This document shows, in pieces, positions 55,017 through 64,000 of a stretch of DNA of 64,000 bases (position 1 is its first letter; each line of letters begins with the position of its first letter). The notes beneath the pieces are model-generated. The model saw only the letters and a list, made by a program, of their open reading frames with translations, did no database searches and was not told the origin of the DNA. The position numbers and the translations under genes are program-made. Location of the stretch: positions 1 to 64,000 of the forward strand of contig NZ_AGFF01000007.1 in assembly GCF_000226215.1 (NCBI RefSeq). The letters are read 5' to 3'. Source of the DNA: Dietzia alimentaria 72 (GTDB taxonomy: Bacteria; Actinomycetota; Actinomycetes; Mycobacteriales; Mycobacteriaceae).

Positions 55017-55706
55017 ATGACCCACCCGCCCCTCGAGCAGAACCCCACCGATCTCGCGTCACTGATCACAGGCCGCAGCAGTTGCCGCGCCTTCCTGCCC
55101 GAGTCCGTCCCCCGGGAGACCATCACCCGCATTCTCGACCTGGCGCAGCAGGCCCCGTCCTGGTGCAATACCCAACCGTGGCAGGTGGCCATTACCGAGG
55201 GCGACGGGACCGAGCGGTTCCGCGCCGGTCTGACCGACCACGTCCGCTCGTCGCCGCAGGAACCCGACTTCGCCTTCCCGGTGGAGTACGTGGGGGAGTA
55301 CCGCGCTCGCCGCAAGGACTGTGCGATGCAGCTGTATTCGAGTCTGGGTATCGCCGACGGTGACCGCCGCGCGTCGATGGAGCAGACGATGAAGAACTTC
55401 GATCTGTTTGGCGCGCCCCATGTCGCCGTCGTCACCACTGACCAGTCCCTCGGCTTATACGGGGCGGTCGACTGCGGTGTCTACGTGAATACCTTCCTCC
55501 TCGCTGCGCACAGCCTCGGTGTGGCGACCGTGCCCCAAGCTGCCCTCGCCGGTTGCGCGCCGTTCCTGCGCTCCTTCTTCAACCTCCCGGATGATCGCAA
55601 GGTCGTCTGCGCGATCTCCTTCGGCTTCGCGGATACCGACCACCCGGCCAACGGATTCCGCACGCCGCGGGCTGACGTCAAGACCGTCACCACGTGGGCC
55701 ACGTAG
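55017..55706 (+). CDS. Nitroreductase-family flavoprotein
   Basis: A 229-residue FMN protein with RSSCRAF, QQAPSWCNTQPWQ and SLGVATVPQAALAGCAP, the standard nitroreductase pattern. It may reduce nitro, quinone or enoyl groups. ATG 55017 follows GAGGAA. Part of the TetR cluster. Confidence 0.9.
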   Translation: MTHPPLEQNPTDLASLITGRSSCRAFLPESVPRETITRILDLAQQAPSWCNTQPWQVAITEGDGTERFRAGLTDHVRSSPQEPDFAFPVEYVGEYRARRKDCAMQLYSSLGIADGDRRASMEQTMKNFDLFGAPHVAVVTTDQSLGLYGAVDCGVYVNTFLLAAHSLGVATVPQAALAGCAPFLRSFFNLPDDRKVVCAISFGFADTDHPANGFRTPRADVKTVTTWAT

Positions 55707-55740
55707 CCGCGCGATCCCCTCAAACTAAGGACTTCGTTTC

Positions 55741-57342
55741 ATGCCCCTCAACCTTGCGGACCTGTTTGATTCGGTCGTCGACGCGCTTCCAGACCGCTGC
55801 TGCGTGGTGTGCGGCGATGAGCGCCGCACTTACACGCAACTCGAACAACGCTCCAATCAACTCGCTCACGGTCTCGCTGCTGCGGGAGTCAGGGCGGGCG
55901 ACCACGTCGGCATCCACATGCGCAACAGCGTCCAGTTCGTGGAAGCGATGCTGGCCTGCCTGAAGATCCGCGCCGTCCCGGTGAACATCAACTACCGATA
56001 CACCGAATCCGAACTCGTCTACCTGTATACGGACGCTGCGCTGTCCTGTCTGATCGCGGACAGTGAGTTCATGCCGGTCATCCAGACGGCACTTCCGTCC
56101 TGCCCCGGCATCACGACCGTGGTGACACTCGGTCAGGTCAGCGGCGAGATCCAGGCGCCGCAGGCCCGGCTCGACCTGGAGGGCATGATCGCCGGCCAGC
56201 CGACGACCCGGCACTTCCCGCCCCGCAGCGGCGATGATCGGTTCATCATTTATACGGGTGGCACCACGGGGATGCCCAAGGGAGTCGTGTGGCGTCAGGA
56301 GGACTTCTACATGGCAGCCCTGGCGGGTGGGAACCATAGCGGTCCGCCGATCACCGACGCGTCGGAGCTGGCTGCCGCCGCAGCGGCGAATCCGAATCCC
56401 ATGACCTTTCTCCTGCCTGCGCCCCTCATGCACGGGGCGGCTGTGTACTCGTTGTTCAGCGGCTTCTTCTCCGGGATCACGCAGGTCCTCATGCGGGGGT
56501 TCGACCCCGACGACGCCCTGCAGCTCATCCAAGACGAGAAAGTCTCGTGCGCCATCGTCGTGGGCGATGCGATGGCGCGGCCGCTGACCGATGCGATCGA
56601 ACAGCGCGGGGCGTCGTTCGATCTCAGCTCACTGTTCATGGTCAGCTCCGGGGGAGCGCTGTGGTCGACGAGCTCGAAGGAACAACTCCTGAGTTTATTG
56701 CCGCACCTCTACCTGCGTGACGGATTCGGCGCGTCCGAGTCGGGCGTCGACGGCACCCTCGAGACGGACGCCGACGGGGTCACCCGAGTCCGGGGCAATC
56801 CGGCGATGACGCTGGTCGACGACGAGTTGCGCCCCATCGAACCCGGGTCCGACGAGCTCGGCTATATCGCACGCCGCGGTCACGTCCCGCTCGGCTACTT
56901 CAACGACGAGGCCAAGACCGCGGCGACCTTCCCGGTCGTGGACGGTGTCCGGATGGCGGTCCTCGGCGACTTGGGGCGGATCGAGGCGGACGGCGCCATC
57001 GTCCTTCTCGGCCGCGGCTCCGGATGCATCAACACGGGCGGCGAGAAGGTCTTTCCAGAGGAGGTCGAATCCGCACTCAAGGCGCACCCGGCGGTAATGG
57101 ACGCCGTGGTCACCGGCATTCCGCACGAGCGGTACGGCGAGCAGGTCAGCGCTGTGGTCCAGCTGCGGGACGATTTCGCCCGCATCGACACCGACGAACT
57201 GGTCCAGCACTGTCGCACCTCGATCGCCGGCTACAAGGTCCCCCGCTCAATCACCCTCGTCCCCCACGTCGTGCGCTCCCCGGCAGGAAAAGCCGACTAC
57301 AGATGGGCCCGGTCGATCGCCTCCGCGGAGACCGCCCTATGA
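55741..57342 (+). CDS. Acyl-CoA synthetase (AMP-forming)
   Basis: A 533-residue ANL-superfamily enzyme. The adenylation loop is IYTGGTTGMPKG, and further core motifs are LLPAPLMHGA, RDGFGASESG and DLGRIEADG. The catalytic Lys is in SPAGKADY near the C-terminus. It activates a carboxylic acid to its CoA thioester. Its stop overlaps the enoyl-CoA hydratase start (ATGA). Confidence 0.94.
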   Translation: MPLNLADLFDSVVDALPDRCCVVCGDERRTYTQLEQRSNQLAHGLAAAGVRAGDHVGIHMRNSVQFVEAMLACLKIRAVPVNINYRYTESELVYLYTDAALSCLIADSEFMPVIQTALPSCPGITTVVTLGQVSGEIQAPQARLDLEGMIAGQPTTRHFPPRSGDDRFIIYTGGTTGMPKGVVWRQEDFYMAALAGGNHSGPPITDASELAAAAAANPNPMTFLLPAPLMHGAAVYSLFSGFFSGITQVLMRGFDPDDALQLIQDEKVSCAIVVGDAMARPLTDAIEQRGASFDLSSLFMVSSGGALWSTSSKEQLLSLLPHLYLRDGFGASESGVDGTLETDADGVTRVRGNPAMTLVDDELRPIEPGSDELGYIARRGHVPLGYFNDEAKTAATFPVVDGVRMAVLGDLGRIEADGAIVLLGRGSGCINTGGEKVFPEEVESALKAHPAVMDAVVTGIPHERYGEQVSAVVQLRDDFARIDTDELVQHCRTSIAGYKVPRSITLVPHVVRSPAGKADYRWARSIASAETAL

Positions 57343-58088
57343 GCGTCACGGAGGAACGGCATGGTCACGTCCTGATCATCCGCATCGCGCGCGAGGCGAA
57401 ACGCAACGCGATCAACCGCGAGACGGCCGACGGAATCGACTCGGCGCTCAACCGGCTGGAAGACGACCCGGATCTGTGGGTCGGCATCCTCACCGGCACC
57501 CCGACCGTTTTCAGCGCGGGGACCGACATCGCCGAGCGCGCAGATCTACGCACCGAGCGCGGCGGCGAGTACGGGATCATCCGCCGCGAGCGGGACACGC
57601 CCGTCATCGCCGCGGTCGAGGGCGTCGCGCTCGGCGGTGGTCTGGAGATAGCGCTGGCCTGCGACGCGATCGTCGCCTCGCCCACAGCGACGTTCGGGCT
57701 CCCCGAGACCCGACGCGGTCTCGTGGCCACCTCCGGCGCACTGTTCCGGGCCGCCCGCTCGCTACCTCCGAACATCGCCCGCGAGTTGCTTATATCCGGA
57801 CGAGCTCTGAGCGCAGCGCGCGGCTACGAACTCGGCCTCGTCAACGAGGTCACCGACAGCGGTCAGGCATTGGAACGCGCTCTCGCCCTGGCCGAGGACA
57901 TCTGCCTGTCTTCTCCGTCAGCTGTCCGCACGACCCTACGAGCACTGCGAGCGATAACCACCGCCGCCGACGACCACGGCTGGCAGGTGACCGAACGAGC
58001 AGTCGAAACAATCGTGGCTTCCGAAGACCTGCAGGAAGGCATCGCCGCCTTCTTCGAGAAGCGGGTTCCGCACTGGACGGGACGCTGA
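57339..58088 (+). CDS. Enoyl-CoA hydratase/isomerase-family protein
   Basis: A 249-residue crotonase-fold enzyme. Oxyanion-hole segments are FSAGTDIAE and AVEGVALGGGLEIALACD. The position of the usual second catalytic Glu reads FGLPETRRGL, so a Glu is present. It acts on the CoA ester made by the preceding gene, to which it is translationally coupled. Confidence 0.92.
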   Translation: MSVTEERHGHVLIIRIAREAKRNAINRETADGIDSALNRLEDDPDLWVGILTGTPTVFSAGTDIAERADLRTERGGEYGIIRRERDTPVIAAVEGVALGGGLEIALACDAIVASPTATFGLPETRRGLVATSGALFRAARSLPPNIARELLISGRALSAARGYELGLVNEVTDSGQALERALALAEDICLSSPSAVRTTLRALRAITTAADDHGWQVTERAVETIVASEDLQEGIAAFFEKRVPHWTGR

Positions 58089-58154
58089 CACGCACCGCCG
58101 CGCTGTATCGCACCGCCGCCCATCTCCTCACCTCCCCGAGAACGGAAACGCCGC

Positions 58155-59534
58155 ATGACCCCCGACACCCATCTCATCTCATTCGATCCGGCCACACTGG
58201 ACGAGATCGGCCGCACCCCCGTCAGTACGCCCGTGGAGATCGATGACCGGATCGACGGTGCCCACGACGCTTTTGCGACCTGGCGCAACGACCGCGCCCA
58301 CCGCCAGAGTCTGTTGGCGACCTGCTCCGAGCAGCTGCTGGCACAGCTCCCCGAGCTCGCCGAACTCCTCAGCCGGGAACAGGGCAAGACACTCGAGGTG
58401 GCCGGTGGTGAGGTGTGGATCGCCGCGCACTGCTTCGCCCACTTTGCCCAGCTCGACTGGAAGTCCACCATCGAGGCGCCCGAATCCTCCGATAGGCAGG
58501 CCAGCATCGAGTACCGCCCGCTCGGCGTCGTGGCCGCTATCGTGCCCTGGAACTTCCCTGTCTTCCTCATGGCAGCCAAGATCGCGCCAGCGCTCGCCGC
58601 TGGCAACACAGTGGTGGTCAAGCCCGCCGAGACCGTCTCCCTGGCAGTGGACAAGGTCGTGTCCGTCCTACGGGACATCCTGCCCCCACAGGTGCTGAAT
58701 ATCGTGCACGGCGGCCCGGAGGTGGGACGAGCACTCATCGCGCACCGTCACGTCCGCAAGGTCTCGTTCACCGGTTCCACACAGGTGGGCCGCCAGATCA
58801 TGAGCCAGGCCGCAGACACCCTCACACCGGTGACGCTCGAGCTCGGAGGCAATGACCCCGCGATCATCCTCGACGACGCCGATGTGGACTTCGCCGCCCA
58901 GTCGCTGGCGCACAGCGCGTTCTTCAACACGGGTCAGATGTGTATCGCCCCGAAGCGCGCATATGTGCCGGCCGACAAGGTGGACCACTTCTGCCGCGCA
59001 TTCGCGGCCGTGATGGACGAACTGCCGGTGGGCCGGGGACTCGACCCCGAGGCGAAGGTGGGCCCGCTGCACAACCGTGCCCAGCTCGACTACGTCTGGA
59101 GTCTGCTCGACAGGGCTGTTCAGGGCGGAGCAGTGGTGGTCAAGGGCGGCGGACGCGGTACGGACCTGCCCGGCTACTTCCTTGAACCGACGCTCGTGCG
59201 CGACGTGGACGACACCGCGGAGATCGTCTCGCAGGAGCAATTCGGTCCGGTGTTCCCCGTTGTGGCCTACGACGATGTCGAGGATGTCCTGGCCACGCTG
59301 GACAACCAAGAGTTCGGGCTCGGGGCTTCTGTCTGGGGCAGTGCCGCTGCGGCCGAAGACGTCGCCTCGCGGATCGATGCCGGCCAGATCTGGATCAACC
59401 AGCACAACGCACTCGAAGTCGAGCTCCCGTTCGGCGGTACCAAGTCGAGCGGGTTCGGTCGCGAAGGCGGAATGGAAGGGCTTCACGAATTTCTCCAAAC
59501 CCGAGTGATCAGCCGTAAGAATTTGCATATCTGA
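58155..59534 (+). CDS. NAD(P)-dependent aldehyde dehydrogenase (succinate-semialdehyde dehydrogenase-like)
   Basis: A 459-residue ALDH. The active-site Cys is in NTGQMCIAPKR and the general-base Glu in LELGGNDPA. The VPWNFPVF and QFGPVFPV segments are standard. It would oxidise the aldehyde released by the cluster's dioxygenase step or a lyase. Confidence 0.93.
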   Translation: MTPDTHLISFDPATLDEIGRTPVSTPVEIDDRIDGAHDAFATWRNDRAHRQSLLATCSEQLLAQLPELAELLSREQGKTLEVAGGEVWIAAHCFAHFAQLDWKSTIEAPESSDRQASIEYRPLGVVAAIVPWNFPVFLMAAKIAPALAAGNTVVVKPAETVSLAVDKVVSVLRDILPPQVLNIVHGGPEVGRALIAHRHVRKVSFTGSTQVGRQIMSQAADTLTPVTLELGGNDPAIILDDADVDFAAQSLAHSAFFNTGQMCIAPKRAYVPADKVDHFCRAFAAVMDELPVGRGLDPEAKVGPLHNRAQLDYVWSLLDRAVQGGAVVVKGGGRGTDLPGYFLEPTLVRDVDDTAEIVSQEQFGPVFPVVAYDDVEDVLATLDNQEFGLGASVWGSAAAAEDVASRIDAGQIWINQHNALEVELPFGGTKSSGFGREGGMEGLHEFLQTRVISRKNLHI

Positions 59535-59597
59535 CCCCTGCGTTCCCCGGACGTGGCGCGGCCACCCGGTTCCTCACCCCTCGTGCAAGGAGCACAC

Positions 59598-61193
59598 ATG
59601 AAACTCGCAGTCACCACACTCGCAGCGCTGGCGCTGACCCTGACCGCCTGCGGTGGCGGAGGCGACACCGCCACCACCGCCTCGGACCGGGAAGACGCGC
59701 AGGCTCCGGCCGAGGCCGGCCGGTGCACCGAGGAAAAGGCGGGCGGCACCATCACGATGGGAGAATTCGTGATGCTCCCGAGCTTCGCTCCCGGACAGGG
59801 GAACTACGGTGTGCGGGGCGCGGCCGAGTCCGCCGCCGTATTCGACCGGCTCATGCGATGGGACCCGCAAGCCCAGGAATTCGCGCCCAAACTCGCCGAG
59901 TCCCTGGAATCGGCCGAGGACAACACCAAGTGGACCCTGAAGCTTCGTGACGACGTCCGTTTCTCCAACGGCGATCCGCTCACCGCTGACGACGTCGCGT
60001 TCACCATCGGGCTGCACAAGAACCCGGCGACGCGCTCGGTGGTCATGACCGACGCGATGCAGGTCAAAGACACCAAGGTAGTCGACCCGCAGACGGTGGA
60101 ATTCACGCTTGACGAGCCGTGGTCGGGCTTCCCGATCCTGCTCGCCGGGGCCGCCGGCGAGGTCATCCCGCAGAAGGCGTACGAGGCCGCCAGCCCGGAG
60201 GAGTGGGCCCGTAACCCGATCGGAGCAGGCGCCTTCGTCATGGACAGCTACACCCCGAACCAGGAAGTCGTCCTCAAGCCCAACCCCGACTATTACGGCG
60301 GCCCGGTGTGCCCGTCGCTGCGTTTCATCAACATCCCGGGGTCCCAGGGCACCTTCGATGCCTTCCAGACCGGCGAACTCCAAGCAGCCTTCCTACGCAA
60401 CGCCAAGTTCGTCTCGATGGCCAAGGATGCCGACGTGGCGGGGTTCGAGGAGGTCAGTAGCTCCGGCTCGGTGGTGAACATGAACTCGGGCAATGGTGGT
60501 TATGACGGCATCCTGACCGATGAGCGGGCCCGCCAGGCGGTCGCGTACGCGCTCGACCGAGATCTCTACAACCAGCGGGTGACCGGTGGGAAGGGCCAGG
60601 CCACGTCCTCGCTGCTGGCCGAGTCCTCGCGTTTCTACGACGGGCAGGAGGGGCTGGAGTTCGACCTCGATAAGGCCCGCACGATGGTGGACGAACTCAA
60701 GGCGGAGACCGGATGGGACGGGTCGTTGACCCTGCTCATCGGGGACAGCCCGGAGGTCGTCGAGTCAGGCGTCGTCATCAAGGCGATGCTCGATTCCGCA
60801 GGGTTCGACGTCACGATCCAGAACGCCCCCATCTCTCAGGTCACCGCGCGACAGTTCACGGGAGACTACGAGATCGTGATGGGCGGTCTGGCCACCTCGG
60901 ACGCGGACCCCGTCGCCGCATTCGCCAGCGGGATGACACCGGGCGGCGCGACGAACCTGACCGGTGTCGACGACCCTGAATTGACGGAGGCGATCACTGA
61001 GTTGAAGGCTGCGGATGAACTCGAAGCCCAGAAGGAGGCTTTTGGCAAACTGCAGGAAGTCTACAACCGGGTCATGCCCTTCACCGTGGTCGCGAACGCC
61101 GAGATGTTCGTCGCGATAGCCGAGTCGGTCAAGGGAGTGGAGCCGACGATGTCGTCCACGATGCTCTTCGACGGCGCCTACATCGAGAAGTAG
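59598..61193 (+). CDS. Extracellular solute-binding lipoprotein, peptide/nickel family 5
   Basis: A 531-residue SBP_bac_5 protein with a lipobox LTLTAC (Cys at about 18). The body has VFDRLMRWD, WTLKLRDDVRFSNGDPLTADDVAF and AVAYALDRD, the family landmarks. ABC permease and ATPase genes are not adjacent. It probably delivers the cluster's substrate to a transporter elsewhere. AGGAG precedes ATG 59598. Confidence 0.92.
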   Translation: MKLAVTTLAALALTLTACGGGGDTATTASDREDAQAPAEAGRCTEEKAGGTITMGEFVMLPSFAPGQGNYGVRGAAESAAVFDRLMRWDPQAQEFAPKLAESLESAEDNTKWTLKLRDDVRFSNGDPLTADDVAFTIGLHKNPATRSVVMTDAMQVKDTKVVDPQTVEFTLDEPWSGFPILLAGAAGEVIPQKAYEAASPEEWARNPIGAGAFVMDSYTPNQEVVLKPNPDYYGGPVCPSLRFINIPGSQGTFDAFQTGELQAAFLRNAKFVSMAKDADVAGFEEVSSSGSVVNMNSGNGGYDGILTDERARQAVAYALDRDLYNQRVTGGKGQATSSLLAESSRFYDGQEGLEFDLDKARTMVDELKAETGWDGSLTLLIGDSPEVVESGVVIKAMLDSAGFDVTIQNAPISQVTARQFTGDYEIVMGGLATSDADPVAAFASGMTPGGATNLTGVDDPELTEAITELKAADELEAQKEAFGKLQEVYNRVMPFTVVANAEMFVAIAESVKGVEPTMSSTMLFDGAYIEK

Positions 61194-61204
61194 GAGGTCC
61201 CGTT

Positions 61205-61238
61205 CCCGGCGTCACCGCGGCGACATGGTGACGCCGGG
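61205..61238. terminator. Bidirectional hairpin between the catabolic cluster and the biotin operon
   Basis: CCCGGCGTCACC (61205-61216) pairs with GGTGACGCCGGG (61227-61238) around a 10-nt loop, between the convergent stops at 61193 and 61212. It overlaps the last codons of bioD. Confidence 0.75.
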
Positions 61239-62012
61239 GGTCCCCAGATCACCAGCACGCAGGTCGGCGAGCACATCGGGACGGAACCACCCCGGCGCCC
61301 GTCGGGCGAACTCGATGGGGGAAAGTCCCCCGGCGCCGCAGGGCACCCGCCCCAGCACTGGCACCCCGGTCAGCCGTGGCAGGTCCTCGAGATTGCAGTT
61401 CTCGGCAAGACCAGGTTCGTGAGGCCACGCCCCGATCACGATTCCGGCGCAACGCAGTCCCGCCGACTCGATGGCCCGGACCGTGAGTTCAGTATCCGAG
61501 AGGGTGCCCAGACCGGCCCGCGCCACCACAACCAGCGGGGCGTCGAGGGCAGCCGCCAGGTCGAGCACGGTGAGACCTGTGCCCAGCCGTACGAGCAGCC
61601 CGCCAGCCGCCTCGATGAGGTCGAGTCGCGCGGGACCGCCGGAGTGCGGGCCGGTGGGGGACGGCGCACCCACCGCACCGAGCCAGGACCGGATCGGGTC
61701 GAGCAATTCACCAGCAGTGGACTGCGGCACCCCGGCCAGGCGGGCAGCGGTTTCAGGTGCCAGTGGATCGGTCAGCCGCCGCACCTCCAGCACCCGCCCC
61801 ACGCCGGCTAGACGCGCGGCCTCGTGCACATCGCCGGGCTCACCGGGCCAGAGGCCCGTCTGGACCGGCTTGCAGATGCCGACGTCCAGGCCGGCGGAAC
61901 GCCCGAGCGCGGCCATCGCCGCGGTCGCGATCGTCTTTCCGACATCTGTGCCCGTGCCCGTGACGATGACGGGAGCGGCGTCGGCCGCGCCGGACCCGGC
62001 TTCCGCGCTCAT
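61212..62012 (-). CDS. bioD: Dethiobiotin synthetase
   Basis: A 266-residue P-loop enzyme that closes the ureido ring of dethiobiotin from DAPA, CO2 and ATP. The GTDVGKT loop and the CKPVQTG segment are diagnostic. The stop codon lies inside the terminator hairpin. It overlaps bioF by 4 bp. Confidence 0.95.
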   Translation of the reverse strand: MSAEAGSGAADAAPVIVTGTGTDVGKTIATAAMAALGRSAGLDVGICKPVQTGLWPGEPGDVHEAARLAGVGRVLEVRRLTDPLAPETAARLAGVPQSTAGELLDPIRSWLGAVGAPSPTGPHSGGPARLDLIEAAGGLLVRLGTGLTVLDLAAALDAPLVVVARAGLGTLSDTELTVRAIESAGLRCAGIVIGAWPHEPGLAENCNLEDLPRLTGVPVLGRVPCGAGGLSPIEFARRAPGWFRPDVLADLRAGDLGTPGVTMSPR

Positions 62013-63247
62013 GCGGGCGCCCCGGCTGCTGCCCCGGCGAGTGTGGAGTCGGCAACGTGGTGCCCGCGCCCGTGCTCGCCGAGGACCTGCGTGAGAACCT
62101 CGCAGGCGGTTGCCAGTTCAGCGTCGGAGAGATCGGCACGGGCGGTGAGTCGCAGCCGCGCTGTGCCCGCGGGAACCGACGGCGGCCGGAAGCACCCGAC
62201 GCGAAGTCCCAGTTCAGCGCAGCGCTGAGAGGCGGAGAAGGCGCGTTCGGCGTCGCCGAGGATCACCGACACCACCGCGGACGACGGTCGCTGCGCCCCG
62301 GTCACCGAGGCCAACCGCTCGGCCACCTCCAGCACGCGGCGGGCCCGATCGGGTTCGCGTCGGAGTACGGCCAGTGCCGCCCGCGACGCGCCCACGCTCG
62401 CCGGCGCGAGGCCGGTGTCAAAGACGAAGGTGCGGGCGGTATCGATGAGGTGGTCGCGCACCCGCTGCGAGGCCAGCACCACCCCGCCCTGCGCCCCGAG
62501 TGCCTTGGACAGCGTCGCCGTGACCACCACGTTCTCGTGTCGCGTCAGCCCCAGCTCGTGCACGAGTCCGTGTCCGCCGACGCCGCGTACTCCCAACCCG
62601 TGGGCCTCGTCGGCCAGCAGGACCGCGCCGTGCTGCTCGCATGCGGCGTGCATCGCGGCCAGTGGTGCGAGGTCCCCGTCAGCGCTGTAGACCGAGTCGG
62701 TGACAACCAGCGCCCGTGCCTCGGACCGCCCGGCGAGGGCCTGTTCCACGGCGATGGTGTCGCCCCGTTCGACGACGACAACGCGAGCCCTCGACAACCT
62801 GCACGCATCCACCAATGAGGCATGGGAGCCGCCGTCGGAGACGATCAGCGACCCGCGACCGGACAGCGCCACCACAGCGCCCAGATTGGCCGTGTAGCCG
62901 GAGGAGAACACCAGCGCCGAGGGATGGCCGGTGAAGGCGGCGAGCTCGGATTCCAGCGCCTGGTGGTCGGCGGTCGTGCCGGTGACCAGGCGTGACCCGG
63001 TGGCGCCGGCACCAAAGCGGCGGGTCGCCTCAATCGCGCCGTGCACCACCTCGGGGTGAGTGCCCAGGCCCAGGTAGTCGTTGGAGGCCAGGTCGATCAC
63101 GTCGTCGCCCGGGCCGCGAGGTCGGAGGACGCGGTGCAGGTGGCGGGCGTGCCGGTCGGCGGCGGCGGCGTCGAGCCAGTCCAGCGAGGTCGAGCGGATC
63201 TGCCCCTCGCAGGAGCGGCCCGGCGTGGTCGGCGGATGGTCAGGCAT
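62009..63247 (-). CDS. bioF: 8-amino-7-oxononanoate synthase (KAPA synthase)
   Basis: A 412-residue PLP enzyme joining pimeloyl-CoA/ACP and alanine. [11 protein letters not shown] near the N-terminus, [10 protein letters not shown] and the PLP Lys in [11 protein letters not shown] are clear. ATG 63247 overlaps the bioA stop by 8 bp; a longer open frame upstream is shadow of bioA. Confidence 0.93.
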   Translation of the reverse strand: MPDHPPTTPGRSCEGQIRSTSLDWLDAAAADRHARHLHRVLRPRGPGDDVIDLASNDYLGLGTHPEVVHGAIEATRRFGAGATGSRLVTGTTADHQALESELAAFTGHPSALVFSSGYTANLGAVVALSGRGSLIVSDGGSHASLVDACRLSRARVVVVERGDTIAVEQALAGRSEARALVVTDSVYSADGDLAPLAAMHAACEQHGAVLLADEAHGLGVRGVGGHGLVHELGLTRHENVVVTATLSKALGAQGGVVLASQRVRDHLIDTARTFVFDTGLAPASVGASRAALAVLRREPDRARRVLEVAERLASVTGAQRPSSAVVSVILGDAERAFSASQRCAELGLRVGCFRPPSVPAGTARLRLTARADLSDAELATACEVLTQVLGEHGRGHHVADSTLAGAAAGAPA

Positions 63248-64000
63248 CGGCTCGGGCTCCGGTGGTGTGCGCGCGGGAATTGGCTGCAGCCCCGGCCTGG
63301 GCGGCAACGCAGATGGTGTCGATCTCCGCATTGCTACAGATGTAAGGCGGCATCGTGTAGATGAGATCGCGGAAGGGGCGTAGCCACACGCCGTGTGAGG
63401 TGATGGCTGTTGTCGTCGTCGTCATCTCTACGGGCCGGTCCAGCTGGATCACGCCGATCGCTCCCAGCACGCGCACGTCCACCACTCCCGGCAGGTCGAG
63501 CGCCGGGGCCAGGCCGGCGCGCAGCCGCTCCGAGATCCGGGGCACCTGCTCACGCCAGTCGCCGGCCTCGACCAGGTCGAGGGAGGCGCACGCGACGGCG
63601 CAGGCCAGCGGGTTACCCATGAACGTCGGCCCGTGTGCGAGGCCGCCCGCCTCGCCGGAACTGATCACCTCGGCCACGTGATCGGTGGTCAGAGTGGCCG
63701 CCAGCGTCAGGTATCCGCCGGTCAGTGCCTTGCCCACGCAGAGGATGTCCGGGGCGACGCCCGCGTGGTCGGCGGCAAACAATTCGCCCGTGCGGCCGAA
63801 ACCGGTGGCGATCTCGTCGAAGATCAGCAGCGCGCCGGTCTCGTCGGCGAGCCGCCGCAGGTCGCGGAGATACCCCGGGTGGTGGAAGCGCATACCGCCC
63901 GCGCCCTGGACCACCGGCTCCACGATGATCCCGGCCAGCTCGTCTGCATGATCGCGGATCGTGCGTTCGAGCCCAGCCACGTACGCGGGGTCGTACCCGG
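63240..64000 (-). CDS. bioA: Adenosylmethionine-8-amino-7-oxononanoate aminotransferase, 5' part cut by the window edge
   Basis: The last ~253 residues of a family that normally has about 420-440. The frame is open across the window edge at 64000 (reading [12 protein letters not shown] there). The [12 protein letters not shown] motif and PLP Lys in [10 protein letters not shown] identify class-III aminotransferases of the BioA type. It converts KAPA to DAPA using SAM and heads bioA-bioF-bioD, an operon order typical of actinobacteria. Confidence 0.92.
   Translation of the reverse strand, partial: GYDPAYVAGLERTIRDHADELAGIIVEPVVQGAGGMRFHHPGYLRDLRRLADETGALLIFDEIATGFGRTGELFAADHAGVAPDILCVGKALTGGYLTLAATLTTDHVAEVISSGEAGGLAHGPTFMGNPLACAVACASLDLVEAGDWREQVPRISERLRAGLAPALDLPGVVDVRVLGAIGVIQLDRPVEMTTTTTAITSHGVWLRPFRDLIYTMPPYICSNAEIDTICVAAQAGAAANSRAHTTGARADA

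Overview
The window is 64 kb of GC-rich actinobacterial chromosome with dense, often overlapping genes. The content points to a mycolic-acid bacterium of the Mycobacteriales (old Corynebacteriales), most likely Dietzia or a close relative. Supporting this are a corynebacterial-type haem operon (hmuO-hmuT-hmuU-hmuV-HtaA) with a DtxR/IdeR box, a mycothiol-dependent-type DinB protein, a single-anchor succinate dehydrogenase and CRP/GlxR-type operators. The genus is inferred; no rRNA gene is present to prove it. No tRNA, rRNA, CRISPR array, prophage or transposase gene was seen.

Layout. 1-1300: a DUF559 nuclease-like gene framed by about 60-bp inverted, internally palindromic repeats. 1329-5294: membrane protein, lipoprotein, asd and a DHA2-type MFS exporter. 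5445-9838: a compact operon encoding an 81-residue peptide made of three 22-residue repeats, a JmjC/Cupin_4 oxygenase, a sucrase/ferredoxin-like protein and a two-gene ABC exporter. This resembles an undescribed peptide modification and export (RiPP-like) system and is the leading discovery candidate. 9915-12347: membrane protein, cation/proton antiporter and universal stress protein. 12358-18086: haem uptake and degradation, divergent from a neocarzinostatin-like surface protein. 18110-23923: a cobalamin riboswitch followed by a five-gene overlapping operon: a BtuFC-like transporter, an ATPase fused to a FhuF-like [2Fe-2S] domain, an unknown protein and a second FhuF-like protein. This suggests transport-coupled reduction of corrinoids and is the second candidate system. 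24020-27177: a GbsR/MarR-type regulator with an ABC-2 exporter. 27213-30865: two flavoprotein oxidoreductases and a 3-hydroxyacyl-CoA dehydrogenase. 30985-34481: a PLD-helicase-DUF3427 protein with a Nudix hydrolase, less GC-rich and defence-island-like. 34554-44909: mixed metabolism, including a BLUF photoreceptor, a luciferase-like oxidoreductase, DUF302, a choloylglycine-type amidase, a LysR/YeiH pair and a RIC iron-sulfur repair protein. 44935-48612: sdhCAB. 48691-52311: arsenite efflux, a DMT transporter, two ferredoxins and an HTH regulator. 52319-61193: an oxidoreductase, then a TetR-controlled catabolic cluster (TauD dioxygenase, nitroreductase, acyl-CoA synthetase, enoyl-CoA hydratase, aldehyde dehydrogenase, solute-binding lipoprotein). 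61212-64000: biotin operon bioA-bioF-bioD, with bioA cut by the window edge.

Many operons use ATGA or GTGA overlaps, so translational coupling is the rule here. Starts were chosen from Shine-Dalgarno motifs, such overlaps and family N-termini. Family names come from recognisable motifs, not database searches.
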